Positions 14,826 to 21,681 of a stretch of 21,990 bases of DNA are shown one piece after another. The position numbers and the translations under genes were made by a program. The stretch is from JABDIY01 sp041576015 (GTDB lineage Bacteria; Actinomycetota; Acidimicrobiia; Acidimicrobiales; SZUA-35), in the NCBI GenBank assembly GCA_041576015.1, contig JBFGLT010000034.1, positions 1 through 21,990 on the forward strand, given 5' to 3'. Position 1 is the stretch's first letter. Each line of letters starts with the position of its first letter. The notes under the pieces are model-generated. The model did no database searches, was not told where the DNA came from, and saw only the letters and a list, made by a program, of their open reading frames with translations.

Positions 14826-16369
14826 GACTGCGGCGCCGAGGCTCCGGTCCCCCAGTACTCGTCCTTCAACAGCCGCTTGTAGAGCTTTCCGGTCGGATGA
14901 CGGGGCAACGACGCCCGGAAGTCGACCGACCGGGGGCATTTGACGTCGGCCAGCCGCTGGCGACAGTACGCGATCAGCCGCCGCTCGAGTTCGGGTCCCG
15001 GCTGAGCATCGGCCGCGGGCTCGACGATCGCCTTGACCTCCTCGCCGTACTCGTCGTGCGGCACACCGATCACTGCGACATCGGCGACGTCGGGATGCAG
15101 CGCGAGCACGTTCTCGGCCTCCTGGGGATAGACGTTCACTCCCCCGGTGATGATCATGTACGCCTTCCGGTCGGTGAGATACAGAAAGCCGTCCTCGTCG
15201 AGCCGTCCGATGTCGCCGAGGGTCGACCACCCGTTCGGGAGCCGTGACATCGCAGTCTTCTCCGGGTCACCGTGATACTCGAAGTCGGCGCCCCCGCCGA
15301 AGTACACAGCACCCTCGGCCCCGGTCGGCAGTTCGGTCCCGTCGTCGGCGCAGATGTGGACCTCGCAGTTGATCGGCAGGCCCACGGTGCCACGGTGGGC
15401 CAGCCACATGTCCGAGTTGCAGTACACGATTCCGTTGCCTTCGGTGCCGGCGTAGTACTCGTGGATGATTGGACCGAACCACTCGATCATCTGCTCCTTC
15501 ACCGGGATCGGGCAGGGCGCAGCGGCGTGGACCACGGCCCGGAGGCTTGACACGTCAGCGTCCGCTCGCACATCAGGGGGCAGTTTGAGCAGCCGCACGA
15601 ACATCGTCGGCACCATCTGCGTGTGGGTCACCCGGCGCGAGGCCACGGTGTCGAGAAACGCCTCCGGATCGAATCGGTCCATGACGATGAGCGTCGATCC
15701 GATCACGTGGCACCCCATCGAGAAGCGCAATGGTGCTGCGTGATACAGCGGAGCTGGAGAGAGGTACACCGAGTCCTCGGTCTGCCCGAACAGCAGCACC
15801 TGCATGCGGGCGACCGGGTAATCGGCCCCCTCGAGAGGCTGGTCGGGGAGCGCTTGCTTGATGCCCTTGGGGCGACCGGTCGTGCCCGAGCTGTAGAGCA
15901 TGTCGTTGCCGGCGATGCGATCCGGCAGCGGCTCGGCCGGAGAGGATGCCACCGCCTCCTCCAGAGCTACGTATCCGTCGATGGTGCCGTCGAGCATGAA
16001 GCGGTGGGTCACCTTCGAGGTTCGGCCGAGAAGCCGGCTGGCCTGATCGGCCATGGACACCGAGGTGATGAACACCGTGGCGTCGCAGTCGTCGAGGATG
16101 TACTCCATCTCGTCGGCTGTCAGCCGTGAACTGATGGCGGTGAAGATCGTCCCCGCGTACCGGCAGCCCCAGGCGATCGGAATGAACTGCTCGTGGTTCT
16201 CCAGGCAGAAGGCGACGTGATCCCCGACCTCCACGCCACAGGATCGAAGCAGCCGGGAGATCCGGTTCGCCCGCTCGTCGAGTTCGGCGTAGGTGCAGAC
16301 CGATCCGCTGGCCGCCATCTCGATGGCCGGTTTGTCGGGGTTCGTCGCCGCGAACGCACCCGGGTACAT
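14822..16369 (-). CDS. Acyl-CoA synthetase / AMP-dependent ligase
   Basis: A 515-aa class I adenylate-forming enzyme. Signatures: P-loop YSSGTTGRPKG (159-169), YYAGTEG (305-311), the hinge region STLGDIGRLDEDGFLYLTDR (383-401; D386) and the catalytic Lys of PTGKLYKR (K495). It activates a carboxylic acid to an acyl-AMP and then an acyl-CoA in the cytosol. It resembles FadD-type fatty or steroid-side-chain ligases, but the substrate is not determined. The frame extends to a TTG at 16378. I chose the ATG at 16369 because TAGCTT lies 7 bases upstream of it, as at other leaderless starts here. It is followed by the coupled Nudix gene; nearby dehydrogenase and crotonase genes fit acyl-CoA catabolism. 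Confidence 0.94.
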   Translation of the reverse strand: MYPGAFAATNPDKPAIEMAASGSVCTYAELDERANRISRLLRSCGVEVGDHVAFCLENHEQFIPIAWGCRYAGTIFTAISSRLTADEMEYILDDCDATVFITSVSMADQASRLLGRTSKVTHRFMLDGTIDGYVALEEAVASSPAEPLPDRIAGNDMLYSSGTTGRPKGIKQALPDQPLEGADYPVARMQVLLFGQTEDSVYLSPAPLYHAAPLRFSMGCHVIGSTLIVMDRFDPEAFLDTVASRRVTHTQMVPTMFVRLLKLPPDVRADADVSSLRAVVHAAAPCPIPVKEQMIEWFGPIIHEYYAGTEGNGIVYCNSDMWLAHRGTVGLPINCEVHICADDGTELPTGAEGAVYFGGGADFEYHGDPEKTAMSRLPNGWSTLGDIGRLDEDGFLYLTDRKAYMIITGGVNVYPQEAENVLALHPDVADVAVIGVPHDEYGEEVKAIVEPAADAQPGPELERRLIAYCRQRLADVKCPRSVDFRASLPRHPTGKLYKRLLKDEYWGTGASAPQS

Positions 16370-16376
16370 GGGTGGC

Positions 16377-16382
16377 AAGCTA
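16377..16382 (-). promoter_or_regulatory. TANNNT -10 element, leaderless start of the acyl-CoA ligase gene
   Basis: TAGCTT on the minus strand ends 7 bases before the ATG at 16369. No Shine-Dalgarno sequence is present. The element argues against the TTG at 16378, which would lie inside it. Confidence 0.5.
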
Positions 16383-16393
16383 ACAGGTGACGC

Positions 16394-17110
16394 TCAATCG
16401 GAGAAACCCTGCGAGCAGCCCCTCCAGGACCAGTCGTCGATACGATCCATCGCTTCCCGGGCGTCGTCCACCAGCCCGAGACCGGTGTCCTCGTCGTCGA
16501 GCTCGGCTCGGAAGACGTCGAGTTCGGCCTCGGTGAACAGGTCCCGCCACTCGGTGCCCGTGCGCTCCGCATACCCCGCCTGTTCGGCCGCGTCGAGCGG
16601 CTCGAGTTCATCGATCGTGGCCCGAAGTTGGTCGCCGATCTCGACCACGAGTTCCATGTCGGCGCCGATGGCAGCGAGGTTGTCCACCGACCACTCCGAA
16701 TTCTCGATTCTCTCGAGGAGTTCGATCCCTTCGCTGAACCCGGCGAAGACACCGGCCAGCCGGCGGACGTTCGCCAGTTCCGTGTCTCGGATCATCCGGA
16801 CTCGAATCGGTTCGCTCAGGGTTCGATCCTCCGCTGCGAGCGCGGTCGCCTGTGCGGCGACCCGGTTCTGCTCGTCGACGGCGGCGAGTCTGGCGTCGAG
16901 GGACCCGATGAACGAACACAGATCTTGCTCGGCGGCGGTCAGGTCGAGTTCCCCGATCCAGGCGAGGCGACCGGGCTCGGTCGTGGTGGTCGCCTCTCGG
17001 GGTGGAACGGTGACGCGAAACGTCGGAGCCTCAGCCTGCTCGGTTGCGCAGCTGCAGAACGCCAGCACCCCGATCAGCACGCCGGCGAAGCGAGCGGAGG
17101 ATCGGCCCAT
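16394..17110 (-). CDS. Exported acidic helical protein, possible lipoprotein
   Basis: A 238-aa protein I do not recognise. The N-terminus (MGRSSARFAG, then a hydrophobic run ending LAFCSCATEQ) is a signal peptide; the cysteines at 19 and 21 make a lipoprotein possible, though neither matches a classic lipobox well. A Thr/Pro-rich linker (TVPPREATTTTEPG) follows, then about 180 residues of acidic, mostly helical sequence with few aromatic residues. Two further cysteines (near 65 and 232) could pair. The frame is open to 17275, but only the ATG at 17110 gives a signal peptide. It lies directly upstream of the ligase gene on the same strand with a 24-base gap. No function is assigned. Confidence 0.72.
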   Translation of the reverse strand: MGRSSARFAGVLIGVLAFCSCATEQAEAPTFRVTVPPREATTTTEPGRLAWIGELDLTAAEQDLCSFIGSLDARLAAVDEQNRVAAQATALAAEDRTLSEPIRVRMIRDTELANVRRLAGVFAGFSEGIELLERIENSEWSVDNLAAIGADMELVVEIGDQLRATIDELEPLDAAEQAGYAERTGTEWRDLFTEAELDVFRAELDDEDTGLGLVDDAREAMDRIDDWSWRGCSQGFSD

Positions 17111-17255
17111 GAGGGATCCATCGACACGACCCCGCGCGTGCTTGAGGATCTGCTGGCCACGACGGTTCCCCCCCCGCAGCCGGACCGTTTTCCACCGAAT
17201 CCTCACCGGTTGTGGCCCTATCACTCCACAGCGGGATCGTCGTAGGGTCGCTCTC
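17111..17255. promoter_or_regulatory. Divergent intergenic region with a C8 tract
   Basis: This gap lies between the start of the exported acidic protein (minus) and the small unknown gene (plus). It holds a run of eight C at 17168-17175. The only clear promoter element is the TAGGGT of the plus-strand gene; I see no good promoter for the minus-strand gene. Confidence 0.4.
17243..17248 (+). promoter_or_regulatory. TANNNT -10 element, leaderless start of the small unknown gene
   Basis: TAGGGT ends 7 bases before the ATG at 17256, with no Shine-Dalgarno sequence. It is the main support for that small gene. Confidence 0.45.
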
Positions 17256-17516
17256 ATGGCGTCGTTCACGATCACCTTTGCTCACACGTCTGGTCCGTCC
17301 ACCGCCTCGGTGACCTGTGACGGGTATGTCCAGGAGGGCCCGATGCTGACATTCTTCCTGTTCGGCCCGGACCGAGACACGATCGACCCGTGGAGCCGCC
17401 GGGTCGCTTCGTTCCGAACTCAGGACGTCGCCAGTGTCGTGCGCCACGAGGAGTCCGCCACCAGACGGCGGCGGCCGGGCCCCGCTGCCGAGGTGCCGGT
17501 TCTGGTGGCGTGCTGA
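17256..17516 (+). CDS. Small protein of unknown function
   Basis: An 86-aa protein I do not recognise. Residues 1-60 alternate hydrophobic and polar positions (MASFTITFAH, LTFFLFGPD, RRVASFRTQDVASV), as in a small beta-rich domain; the tail is Arg/Pro-rich. It is part of a longer open frame, but the ATG is set by a TANNNT element 7 bases upstream, matching the neighbouring genes. The first copy of a short repeat (CTGAGGGT) contains its stop, and the second copy supplies another in-frame stop 9 bases later. It precedes the dehydrogenase gene by 80 bases, which has its own promoter element. Confidence 0.55.
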   Translation: MASFTITFAHTSGPSTASVTCDGYVQEGPMLTFFLFGPDRDTIDPWSRRVASFRTQDVASVVRHEESATRRRRPGPAAEVPVLVAC

Positions 17517-17583
17517 GGGTACTGAGGGTCGGGGCGGCGCATCACTGAAGGGATCATCTCCTTCGTCCGAGAACCGGAGACAG

Positions 17584-17589
17584 TACGCT
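17584..17589 (+). promoter_or_regulatory. TANNNT -10 element, leaderless start of the dehydrogenase gene
   Basis: TACGCT ends 7 bases before the ATG at 17597, with no Shine-Dalgarno sequence. Confidence 0.5.
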
Positions 17590-17596
17590 CGGCGCC

Positions 17597-18391
17597 ATGA
17601 GTGACCAGGCCCCGATTCGGCTGAGCCGGCTCGATCGGACGGTGAGCGACCGGGTCGTCGTGATCACCGGCGCAGCTTCGGGGATGGGGCGAGCGGTCGC
17701 TCATCTCTTCGCCGACGAGGGCGCCAAGATCGGCTTGATCGACCGAACCGCAGGCGGTGTCGAGCTGGTCGCCGACGAAGTCGAGCGCACCGGCGTCGCC
17801 CATGCCGGCCGGGTGGCCGATGTCACCGACCACGCCGCCGCAGCGACAGCGATCAACGGCATTCGAAGCGAGCTCGGACCGGTGGACATCCTGGTGAACA
17901 ATGCTGGCGTGTCGATTCCGGCCCCGATCGACTCCGACGATTACGATGCCGCCTGGACGGCCACGATCGGCACGAACCTGGAGGCGTACACGTTCCTGGT
18001 ACGGGTCTGCTTGGAGGATCTCCTTCGCAACGGTGAAGGTCGCATCGTCAACATCGCATCCACCGAGGGTTTGGGAGCCACGCCCTTCATGACGCCCTAC
18101 ACCGTCTCCAAGCACGGCGTTGTCGGGCTGACACGGGGTCTGGCCGTCGAGCTGGGCCGGCGGGGCGTCACGGTGAACTGCGTGGCGCCCGGCCCGATCC
18201 GCACCGGCATGACCGCCGCCATCTCCGAGGACGACAAACACGCCTTCGCCCATCGAAGGGTGCCGATCGGACGTTACGGCGAGCCCGAGGAGGTGGCTCA
18301 TGCCGTCTTGTCGCTGGCGCTGCCCGCCGCCTCGTACATCAACGGCAGCGTCGTGGTTGTGGACGGCGGTCTGACCGCTCAGAACACGTGA
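17597..18391 (+). CDS. Short-chain dehydrogenase/reductase (SDR), classical type
   Basis: A 264-aa NAD(P)-dependent oxidoreductase of normal SDR length. It has the cofactor motif TGAASGMG (24-31), NNAG (101-104) and the catalytic tetrad N127, S155, Y168 and K172 (YTVSK). An acidic residue at the end of the second strand (D49 in LIDR) suggests NAD(H) rather than NADP(H). The late motif VNCVAPGPIRTGM (residues 194-206) and the C-terminal YINGSVVVVDGG are typical. It oxidises or reduces an alcohol/ketone group; with the crotonase gene next and the acyl-CoA ligase nearby, a 3-hydroxyacyl or steroid-type substrate is plausible but not shown. Confidence 0.93.
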   Translation: MSDQAPIRLSRLDRTVSDRVVVITGAASGMGRAVAHLFADEGAKIGLIDRTAGGVELVADEVERTGVAHAGRVADVTDHAAAATAINGIRSELGPVDILVNNAGVSIPAPIDSDDYDAAWTATIGTNLEAYTFLVRVCLEDLLRNGEGRIVNIASTEGLGATPFMTPYTVSKHGVVGLTRGLAVELGRRGVTVNCVAPGPIRTGMTAAISEDDKHAFAHRRVPIGRYGEPEEVAHAVLSLALPAASYINGSVVVVDGGLTAQNT

Positions 18392-18399
18392 CCCGGCGT

Positions 18400-18405
18400 T
18401 ACCGT
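18400..18405 (+). promoter_or_regulatory. TANNNT -10 element, leaderless start of the crotonase gene
   Basis: TACCGT ends 7 bases before the ATG at 18413. It overlaps the in-frame GTG at 18404, so it excludes that codon as the start if the leaderless model is right. Confidence 0.5.
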
Positions 18406-18412
18406 GGCCGCC

Positions 18413-19240
18413 ATGCCCGACGTGCCGACCAACCTACGTGATCGCCTACTCATCGACGTCGACCACGGTGTGGCCGATGTCCGTCTGAACCGCCCGGACA
18501 AGATGAACGCGCTCGACATGGAGATGTTCCGAGCCCTGGTCGAGGCGTCCGATCAGCTGGCCAAGGATTCCTCGGTTCGGGCCGTGGTACTCAGCGGCGA
18601 AGGGCGGGCATTCTGCGCCGGTCTCGACTTCACGGCGTTCGCCGGCATGGCCGAGGATCCCTCCGGAACCGGCAACGAGCTCGGTTCGGTGGTCGAGGGT
18701 CACATCACGCACTTCGCTCAGCAGGCGGTCTACGGATGGACCGAACTGCCGGTCCCCGTCATCGCCGCCGTGCACGGGCATGCGCTCGGCGGTGGCATCC
18801 AACTCGCCCTCGGGGCCGACCTCCGAATCGTCCATCCCGAGGCCACCTTGAGCGTCCTGGAGATTCGGTGGGGACTGATTCCGGACATGACCGGGACACA
18901 GCAGCTGGTGGACCTGGTGGGCGTCGATGTGGCGAAGGACCTGACCTTCACCGGGCGCGAGGTATCCGGCACCGAGGCGAAAACGATGGGCCTGGCGACG
19001 AGACTCTCAGACCGTCCCCTCGACGACGCGTTGACCTTGGCTGCCGACATCGCCAACCGGTCGCCCGATGCGATCCGGGCGGCCAAGCGGCTGTTGTCCG
19101 ACGCCGGTCACCTCGACCGGGCGGCGGCCTTCGAGCGCGAACGGGTCGAGATCGGCCGGTTGGTCGGATCGGCCGACCAGCTCGAGTCGATCGCCGCCTA
19201 CTTCGAGAAACGGTCACCCAATTTCGGCGATCCGGAGTAG
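18413..19240 (+). CDS. Crotonase / enoyl-CoA hydratase-isomerase family protein
   Basis: A 275-aa crotonase-fold protein. The oxyanion-hole segments are intact: GRAFCAGLDF (near 65-73) and HGHALGGGIQLALGADLRI (121-139). The catalytic positions are unusual: Q130 stands where hydratases carry the first catalytic Glu, E150 (VLEIRWG) matches the second, and D158 (GLIPDMTGTQQL) matches an extra Asp known from dienoyl-CoA isomerases. A canonical hydratase reaction is therefore doubtful; isomerase, hydrolase or another crotonase chemistry is possible. The start is the ATG at 18413 rather than the GTG at 18404. It follows the dehydrogenase gene by 21 bases. Confidence 0.92.
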   Translation: MPDVPTNLRDRLLIDVDHGVADVRLNRPDKMNALDMEMFRALVEASDQLAKDSSVRAVVLSGEGRAFCAGLDFTAFAGMAEDPSGTGNELGSVVEGHITHFAQQAVYGWTELPVPVIAAVHGHALGGGIQLALGADLRIVHPEATLSVLEIRWGLIPDMTGTQQLVDLVGVDVAKDLTFTGREVSGTEAKTMGLATRLSDRPLDDALTLAADIANRSPDAIRAAKRLLSDAGHLDRAAAFERERVEIGRLVGSADQLESIAAYFEKRSPNFGDPE

Positions 19241-19253
19241 CCGTCCGGTTCGG

Positions 19254-20024
19254 TCACCCCCAGGCGTTCCGTTCCTCCAGGACGGCCCGCAACCGCTCGC
19301 ACTCGTCGGTCATGATGCCATCGACACCGAGGTCGATCATCCGGTGCATCTCGTCGACGTCGTTCACCGTCCATACGTGCACGCGATACCCCTGCGACTG
19401 GAATCGACGGACGATCGGCCGGCTCAAGGACACGTGCCCGACCGTCGTTGGGATGCTCACACATGGGTGCTCACCGGGGACGGGCCACGGCAACAACGCC
19501 GACAGGATCGCTCGGGGGCCGGGCGAGGTGCACAACCGCGGCCCGAGCAGCGTCCTCAGGCGAGCAACCCTGGCATCGCTGAAGGACCCGATGCACACCC
19601 GATCGATGGCGCTGTGCAACTCGATCAAGGCGGCGAGCGGCTCGACGGCGTCGTCGGCTTTCGGATCGATGTTCCATCGCTCCTCGGGAAAGCGCTCCAA
19701 GAGCTCGTCGAGGGTCGGTATGCGGTGGCCCGTCCCATCAGGGCCGGTCAGAACGATCTCGCCGAGCTCGGCCGCAGTGAGGTCGGCGATCCGGCGATCG
19801 TCCCCGGTGAACCGCTCGAGCGCCGGATCGTGGAACGCGACCAGCACGCCGTCGGCGGTACGGTGGACGTCGGTTTCGAGATAGCGGTAGCCGAGCGACA
19901 CCGCATGGTCGAACGCCGCGACCGTGTTCTCCGGCGCCACGCGGCGGCCGCCCCGGTGGGCGAAGGCAAGGACACCGTCGCCGTCGAGGAACGGAAAGCG
20001 ATCCGGATCAGGTCCTGCCCGCAC
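19254..20024 (-). CDS. Glycerophosphodiester phosphodiesterase family protein
   Basis: A 256-aa GDPD-fold enzyme. Catalytic motifs: AHRGGRRVAPENTVAAF (H23, R24, E32), YLETDVHRTADG (E50, D52) and VAFHDPALERF (H65), with WTVND near the C-terminus. It hydrolyses glycerophosphodiesters to glycerol 3-phosphate and an alcohol, with a divalent metal. No signal peptide is seen, so it is probably cytosolic. The GTG start lies 3 bases after the DUF5522 stop, and GAGGAC lies about 6-8 bases before it, so the two genes are co-transcribed. It converges on the crotonase gene with a 13-base gap. Confidence 0.93.
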   Translation of the reverse strand: MRAGPDPDRFPFLDGDGVLAFAHRGGRRVAPENTVAAFDHAVSLGYRYLETDVHRTADGVLVAFHDPALERFTGDDRRIADLTAAELGEIVLTGPDGTGHRIPTLDELLERFPEERWNIDPKADDAVEPLAALIELHSAIDRVCIGSFSDARVARLRTLLGPRLCTSPGPRAILSALLPWPVPGEHPCVSIPTTVGHVSLSRPIVRRFQSQGYRVHVWTVNDVDEMHRMIDLGVDGIMTDECERLRAVLEERNAWG

Positions 20025-20027
20025 CGA

Positions 20028-20264
20028 TCAGTCCTCACCGGCGCCGACATAAGGGCAGTGCCGACACCCTCGCTCGCAGCACGGCCGACCGGCCAGGTAC
20101 ACCGCCGTCATCGCGAACAGCCCGGTGACCGGGTCGAGGTAGCCGGGCTCTCCCCGCTCGCACGCCGCTGCGTGCCGGCTGATCACCTCCGGGTAGGCGG
20201 GATGATCGGGAGGAAACCGGCTGGGATGGGGGATGCGCAGGCCATCCTCCCTGATCGCAGCCAT
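20028..20264 (-). CDS. DUF5522 family small Cys-rich protein
   Basis: A 78-aa protein matching the DUF5522 pattern: a His/Ala helix (EVISRHAAACERGEPGY), DPVTGLFAMTAVYL, and a terminal cysteine cluster CCERGCRHCPY (C62, C63, C67, C70). The cluster looks able to bind a metal. The function of the family is unknown. It has a leaderless-type promoter in the 48-base gap after the conservon GTPase gene and is followed within 3 bases by the phosphodiesterase gene. Confidence 0.85.
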   Translation of the reverse strand: MAAIREDGLRIPHPSRFPPDHPAYPEVISRHAAACERGEPGYLDPVTGLFAMTAVYLAGRPCCERGCRHCPYVGAGED

Positions 20265-20270
20265 CGTTCA

Positions 20271-20276
20271 AGGCTA
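20271..20276 (-). promoter_or_regulatory. TANNNT -10 element, leaderless start of the DUF5522-phosphodiesterase operon
   Basis: TAGCCT on the minus strand ends 6 bases before the ATG at 20264. It shows that these two genes can be transcribed independently of the conservon upstream. Confidence 0.5.
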
Positions 20277-20312
20277 ACCGCCAGATAGCAGTGGGTGGGC
20301 GGCGCAGCGTCC

Positions 20313-20870
20313 CTAGCCGGCGTGGGCGAGCGTCATGGCGTGCCGCACGAGCGCCACGAGCGTGTCCCGAACCGCCGCTCGGTGTCGTGCGTCGGTCACG
20401 ACGACAGGGATGTGGCGGGGCAGGTCGAGCGCCTCCCGAACGTCTTCGGGGTGATGCCGGAGCATCCCGTCGAACGCGTTGATGGCGACGATGAACGGGA
20501 CGCTTGCCTGTTCCATGTAGTCGATTGCCGGAAAGCACTGATCGATCCGTCCGGTGTCGACGAGCACGCAGGCACCGATGGCACCGCGGACGAGCTCGTC
20601 CCACATGAAGTGGAACCGGTCCTGACCCGGCGTGCCGAAGAGGTACAGCACCAGTTCCTCGCTGAGGCCTACCCGGCCGAAGTCCATGGCGACGGTGGTG
20701 GATTTCTTCGACGTGGCATCGCCATAGTCGTCGACTCCTTCCGACACCTTGGTCATGGCCGCCTCGGTTGTGAGCGGATCGATGTCGGAGATAGCGGTCA
20801 CGAACGTGGTCTTGCCAACCGCGAATCCACCGGCGACAACGATCTTTACTGGAATGGGATTAGCACTCAT
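20313..20870 (-). CDS. Conservon small GTPase (CvnD-like, MglA/Ras-like)
   Basis: A 185-aa P-loop GTPase. Walker A GGFAVGKTT (14-22), the family-specific AMDFGRV (61-67), switch II FGTPGQDRF (79-86, lacking the usual Asp of DxxG) and NAFD (131-134) in place of NKxD are all typical of conservon GTPases. It is expected to cycle at the membrane with the Roadblock and DUF742 partners in a signalling complex. The frame is open to 20936; I chose the ATG at 20870, which has GAGG 5 bases upstream overlapping the DUF742 stop, and which begins just before the first strand (PIPVKIVVAG). Confidence 0.95.
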   Translation of the reverse strand: MSANPIPVKIVVAGGFAVGKTTFVTAISDIDPLTTEAAMTKVSEGVDDYGDATSKKSTTVAMDFGRVGLSEELVLYLFGTPGQDRFHFMWDELVRGAIGACVLVDTGRIDQCFPAIDYMEQASVPFIVAINAFDGMLRHHPEDVREALDLPRHIPVVVTDARHRAAVRDTLVALVRHAMTLAHAG

Positions 20871-20877
20871 GTCAACC

Positions 20878-21243
20878 TCAGAGCGATTGGAGACCGTCGA
20901 GGACCCGCTCCAGCAACTGGAGGTCGGGCCGATCATTGGCTTCGGCGGTGGCAGTGTGGGTGGCGATGTGACCGGCGTGGACCAAGTCGCCGACGAGCAC
21001 CTTGGCCACCTGGAGGTGAAGTCGAAGGTGTGCGGACACCTCGGCGATGGACAGGGGCTGATGGCAGAGCTCGACGATCTGGCGCCGCTCGAGCAGCAGG
21101 CTGCCCACCGCCTTCTGTCCCTCCGGTGTCACCCGCACGATCGACTCGAGGGGCAACTCGACAACACTGCGCGTCCGACCCCCGGTCACCAGGTAGGGCC
21201 GTACACGCAGCCCCGAGAGTGCATCCGGTTCGGGATTGGTCAT
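20878..21243 (-). CDS. DUF742 protein of the conservon (CvnC-like)
   Basis: A 121-aa DUF742 protein. It opens with the family segment LRVRPYLVTGGRTRS and contains a winged-helix-like middle (RRQIVELCHQPLSIAEVSAHL, then LQVAKVLVGDLVHAG), typical of this family. The last part is PDLQLLERVLDGL, the usual conserved C-terminus. It is thought to act with the GTPase and Roadblock proteins in conservon signalling; its own activity is unknown. The ATG overlaps the Roadblock stop as ATGA, and the GTPase start lies 7 bases after its stop. Confidence 0.94.
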   Translation of the reverse strand: MTNPEPDALSGLRVRPYLVTGGRTRSVVELPLESIVRVTPEGQKAVGSLLLERRQIVELCHQPLSIAEVSAHLRLHLQVAKVLVGDLVHAGHIATHTATAEANDRPDLQLLERVLDGLQSL

Positions 21244-21662
21244 CGCGGAAGGGCCGCCTGGAGTTCTGCGCGAAGGGCGGGCGTGAGGACTGCACCGGTC
21301 TTGTCGACCAGCACCCGCATTTCGTAGCCGACCATTCCGATGTCGCACGCCGACGTGGCCATGACGGCCAGGAGTGATCCATCGCTGATTCCGGTCACGA
21401 AAAGAAAGGCGTGTTCCATCTCGATGATCACTTCGGTCACCGCTCCGCCACCAAAGCGGCCGGCGGCGCCGTAGGCGAGACCGATCAGGCCGGAGGAGAC
21501 TGCTGCGAAGCGGTCGACGGCGTCCCTGTCCAGCCCATGGGAGGCGGCGATCGGGAGCCCGTCGCTCGACACTACGACAGCCTCGGTGACGCCGGGAACA
21601 CGCTCAACGAAGTTGCTCACCAACCAGTTGACGTTGTTTGCTTGGTTGCTCAATCCGGTCAT
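21240..21662 (-). CDS. Roadblock/LC7 domain protein of the conservon (CvnB-like)
   Basis: A 140-aa single-domain Roadblock/LC7 protein. The segments VNWLVSNFVERVPGVTEAVVVSSDG and, later, VIIEMEHAFLFVTGISDGSLLAV are typical family strands and helices in two pieces. In related systems (MglB in Myxococcus) Roadblock dimers control the nucleotide state of a small GTPase, so it probably regulates the GTPase encoded two genes later. The ATG has a strong AGGAGAG 6 bases upstream in the 19-base gap after the kinase stop. Confidence 0.94.
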   Translation of the reverse strand: MTGLSNQANNVNWLVSNFVERVPGVTEAVVVSSDGLPIAASHGLDRDAVDRFAAVSSGLIGLAYGAAGRFGGGAVTEVIIEMEHAFLFVTGISDGSLLAVMATSACDIGMVGYEMRVLVDKTGAVLTPALRAELQAALPR

Positions 21663-21681
21663 TTCGGACTCTCCTGGCTGG

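Noticed and set aside
17188..17196. DnaA-box-like TTTTCCACC
   Set aside because: A single imperfect match to the DnaA box, with no cluster of boxes, no AT-rich region and no dnaA/dnaN genes nearby.
17513..17529. Tandem CTGAGGGT repeat at the end of the small unknown gene
   Set aside because: Only two copies of eight bases; it gives a second in-frame stop but nothing else distinguishes it from chance.
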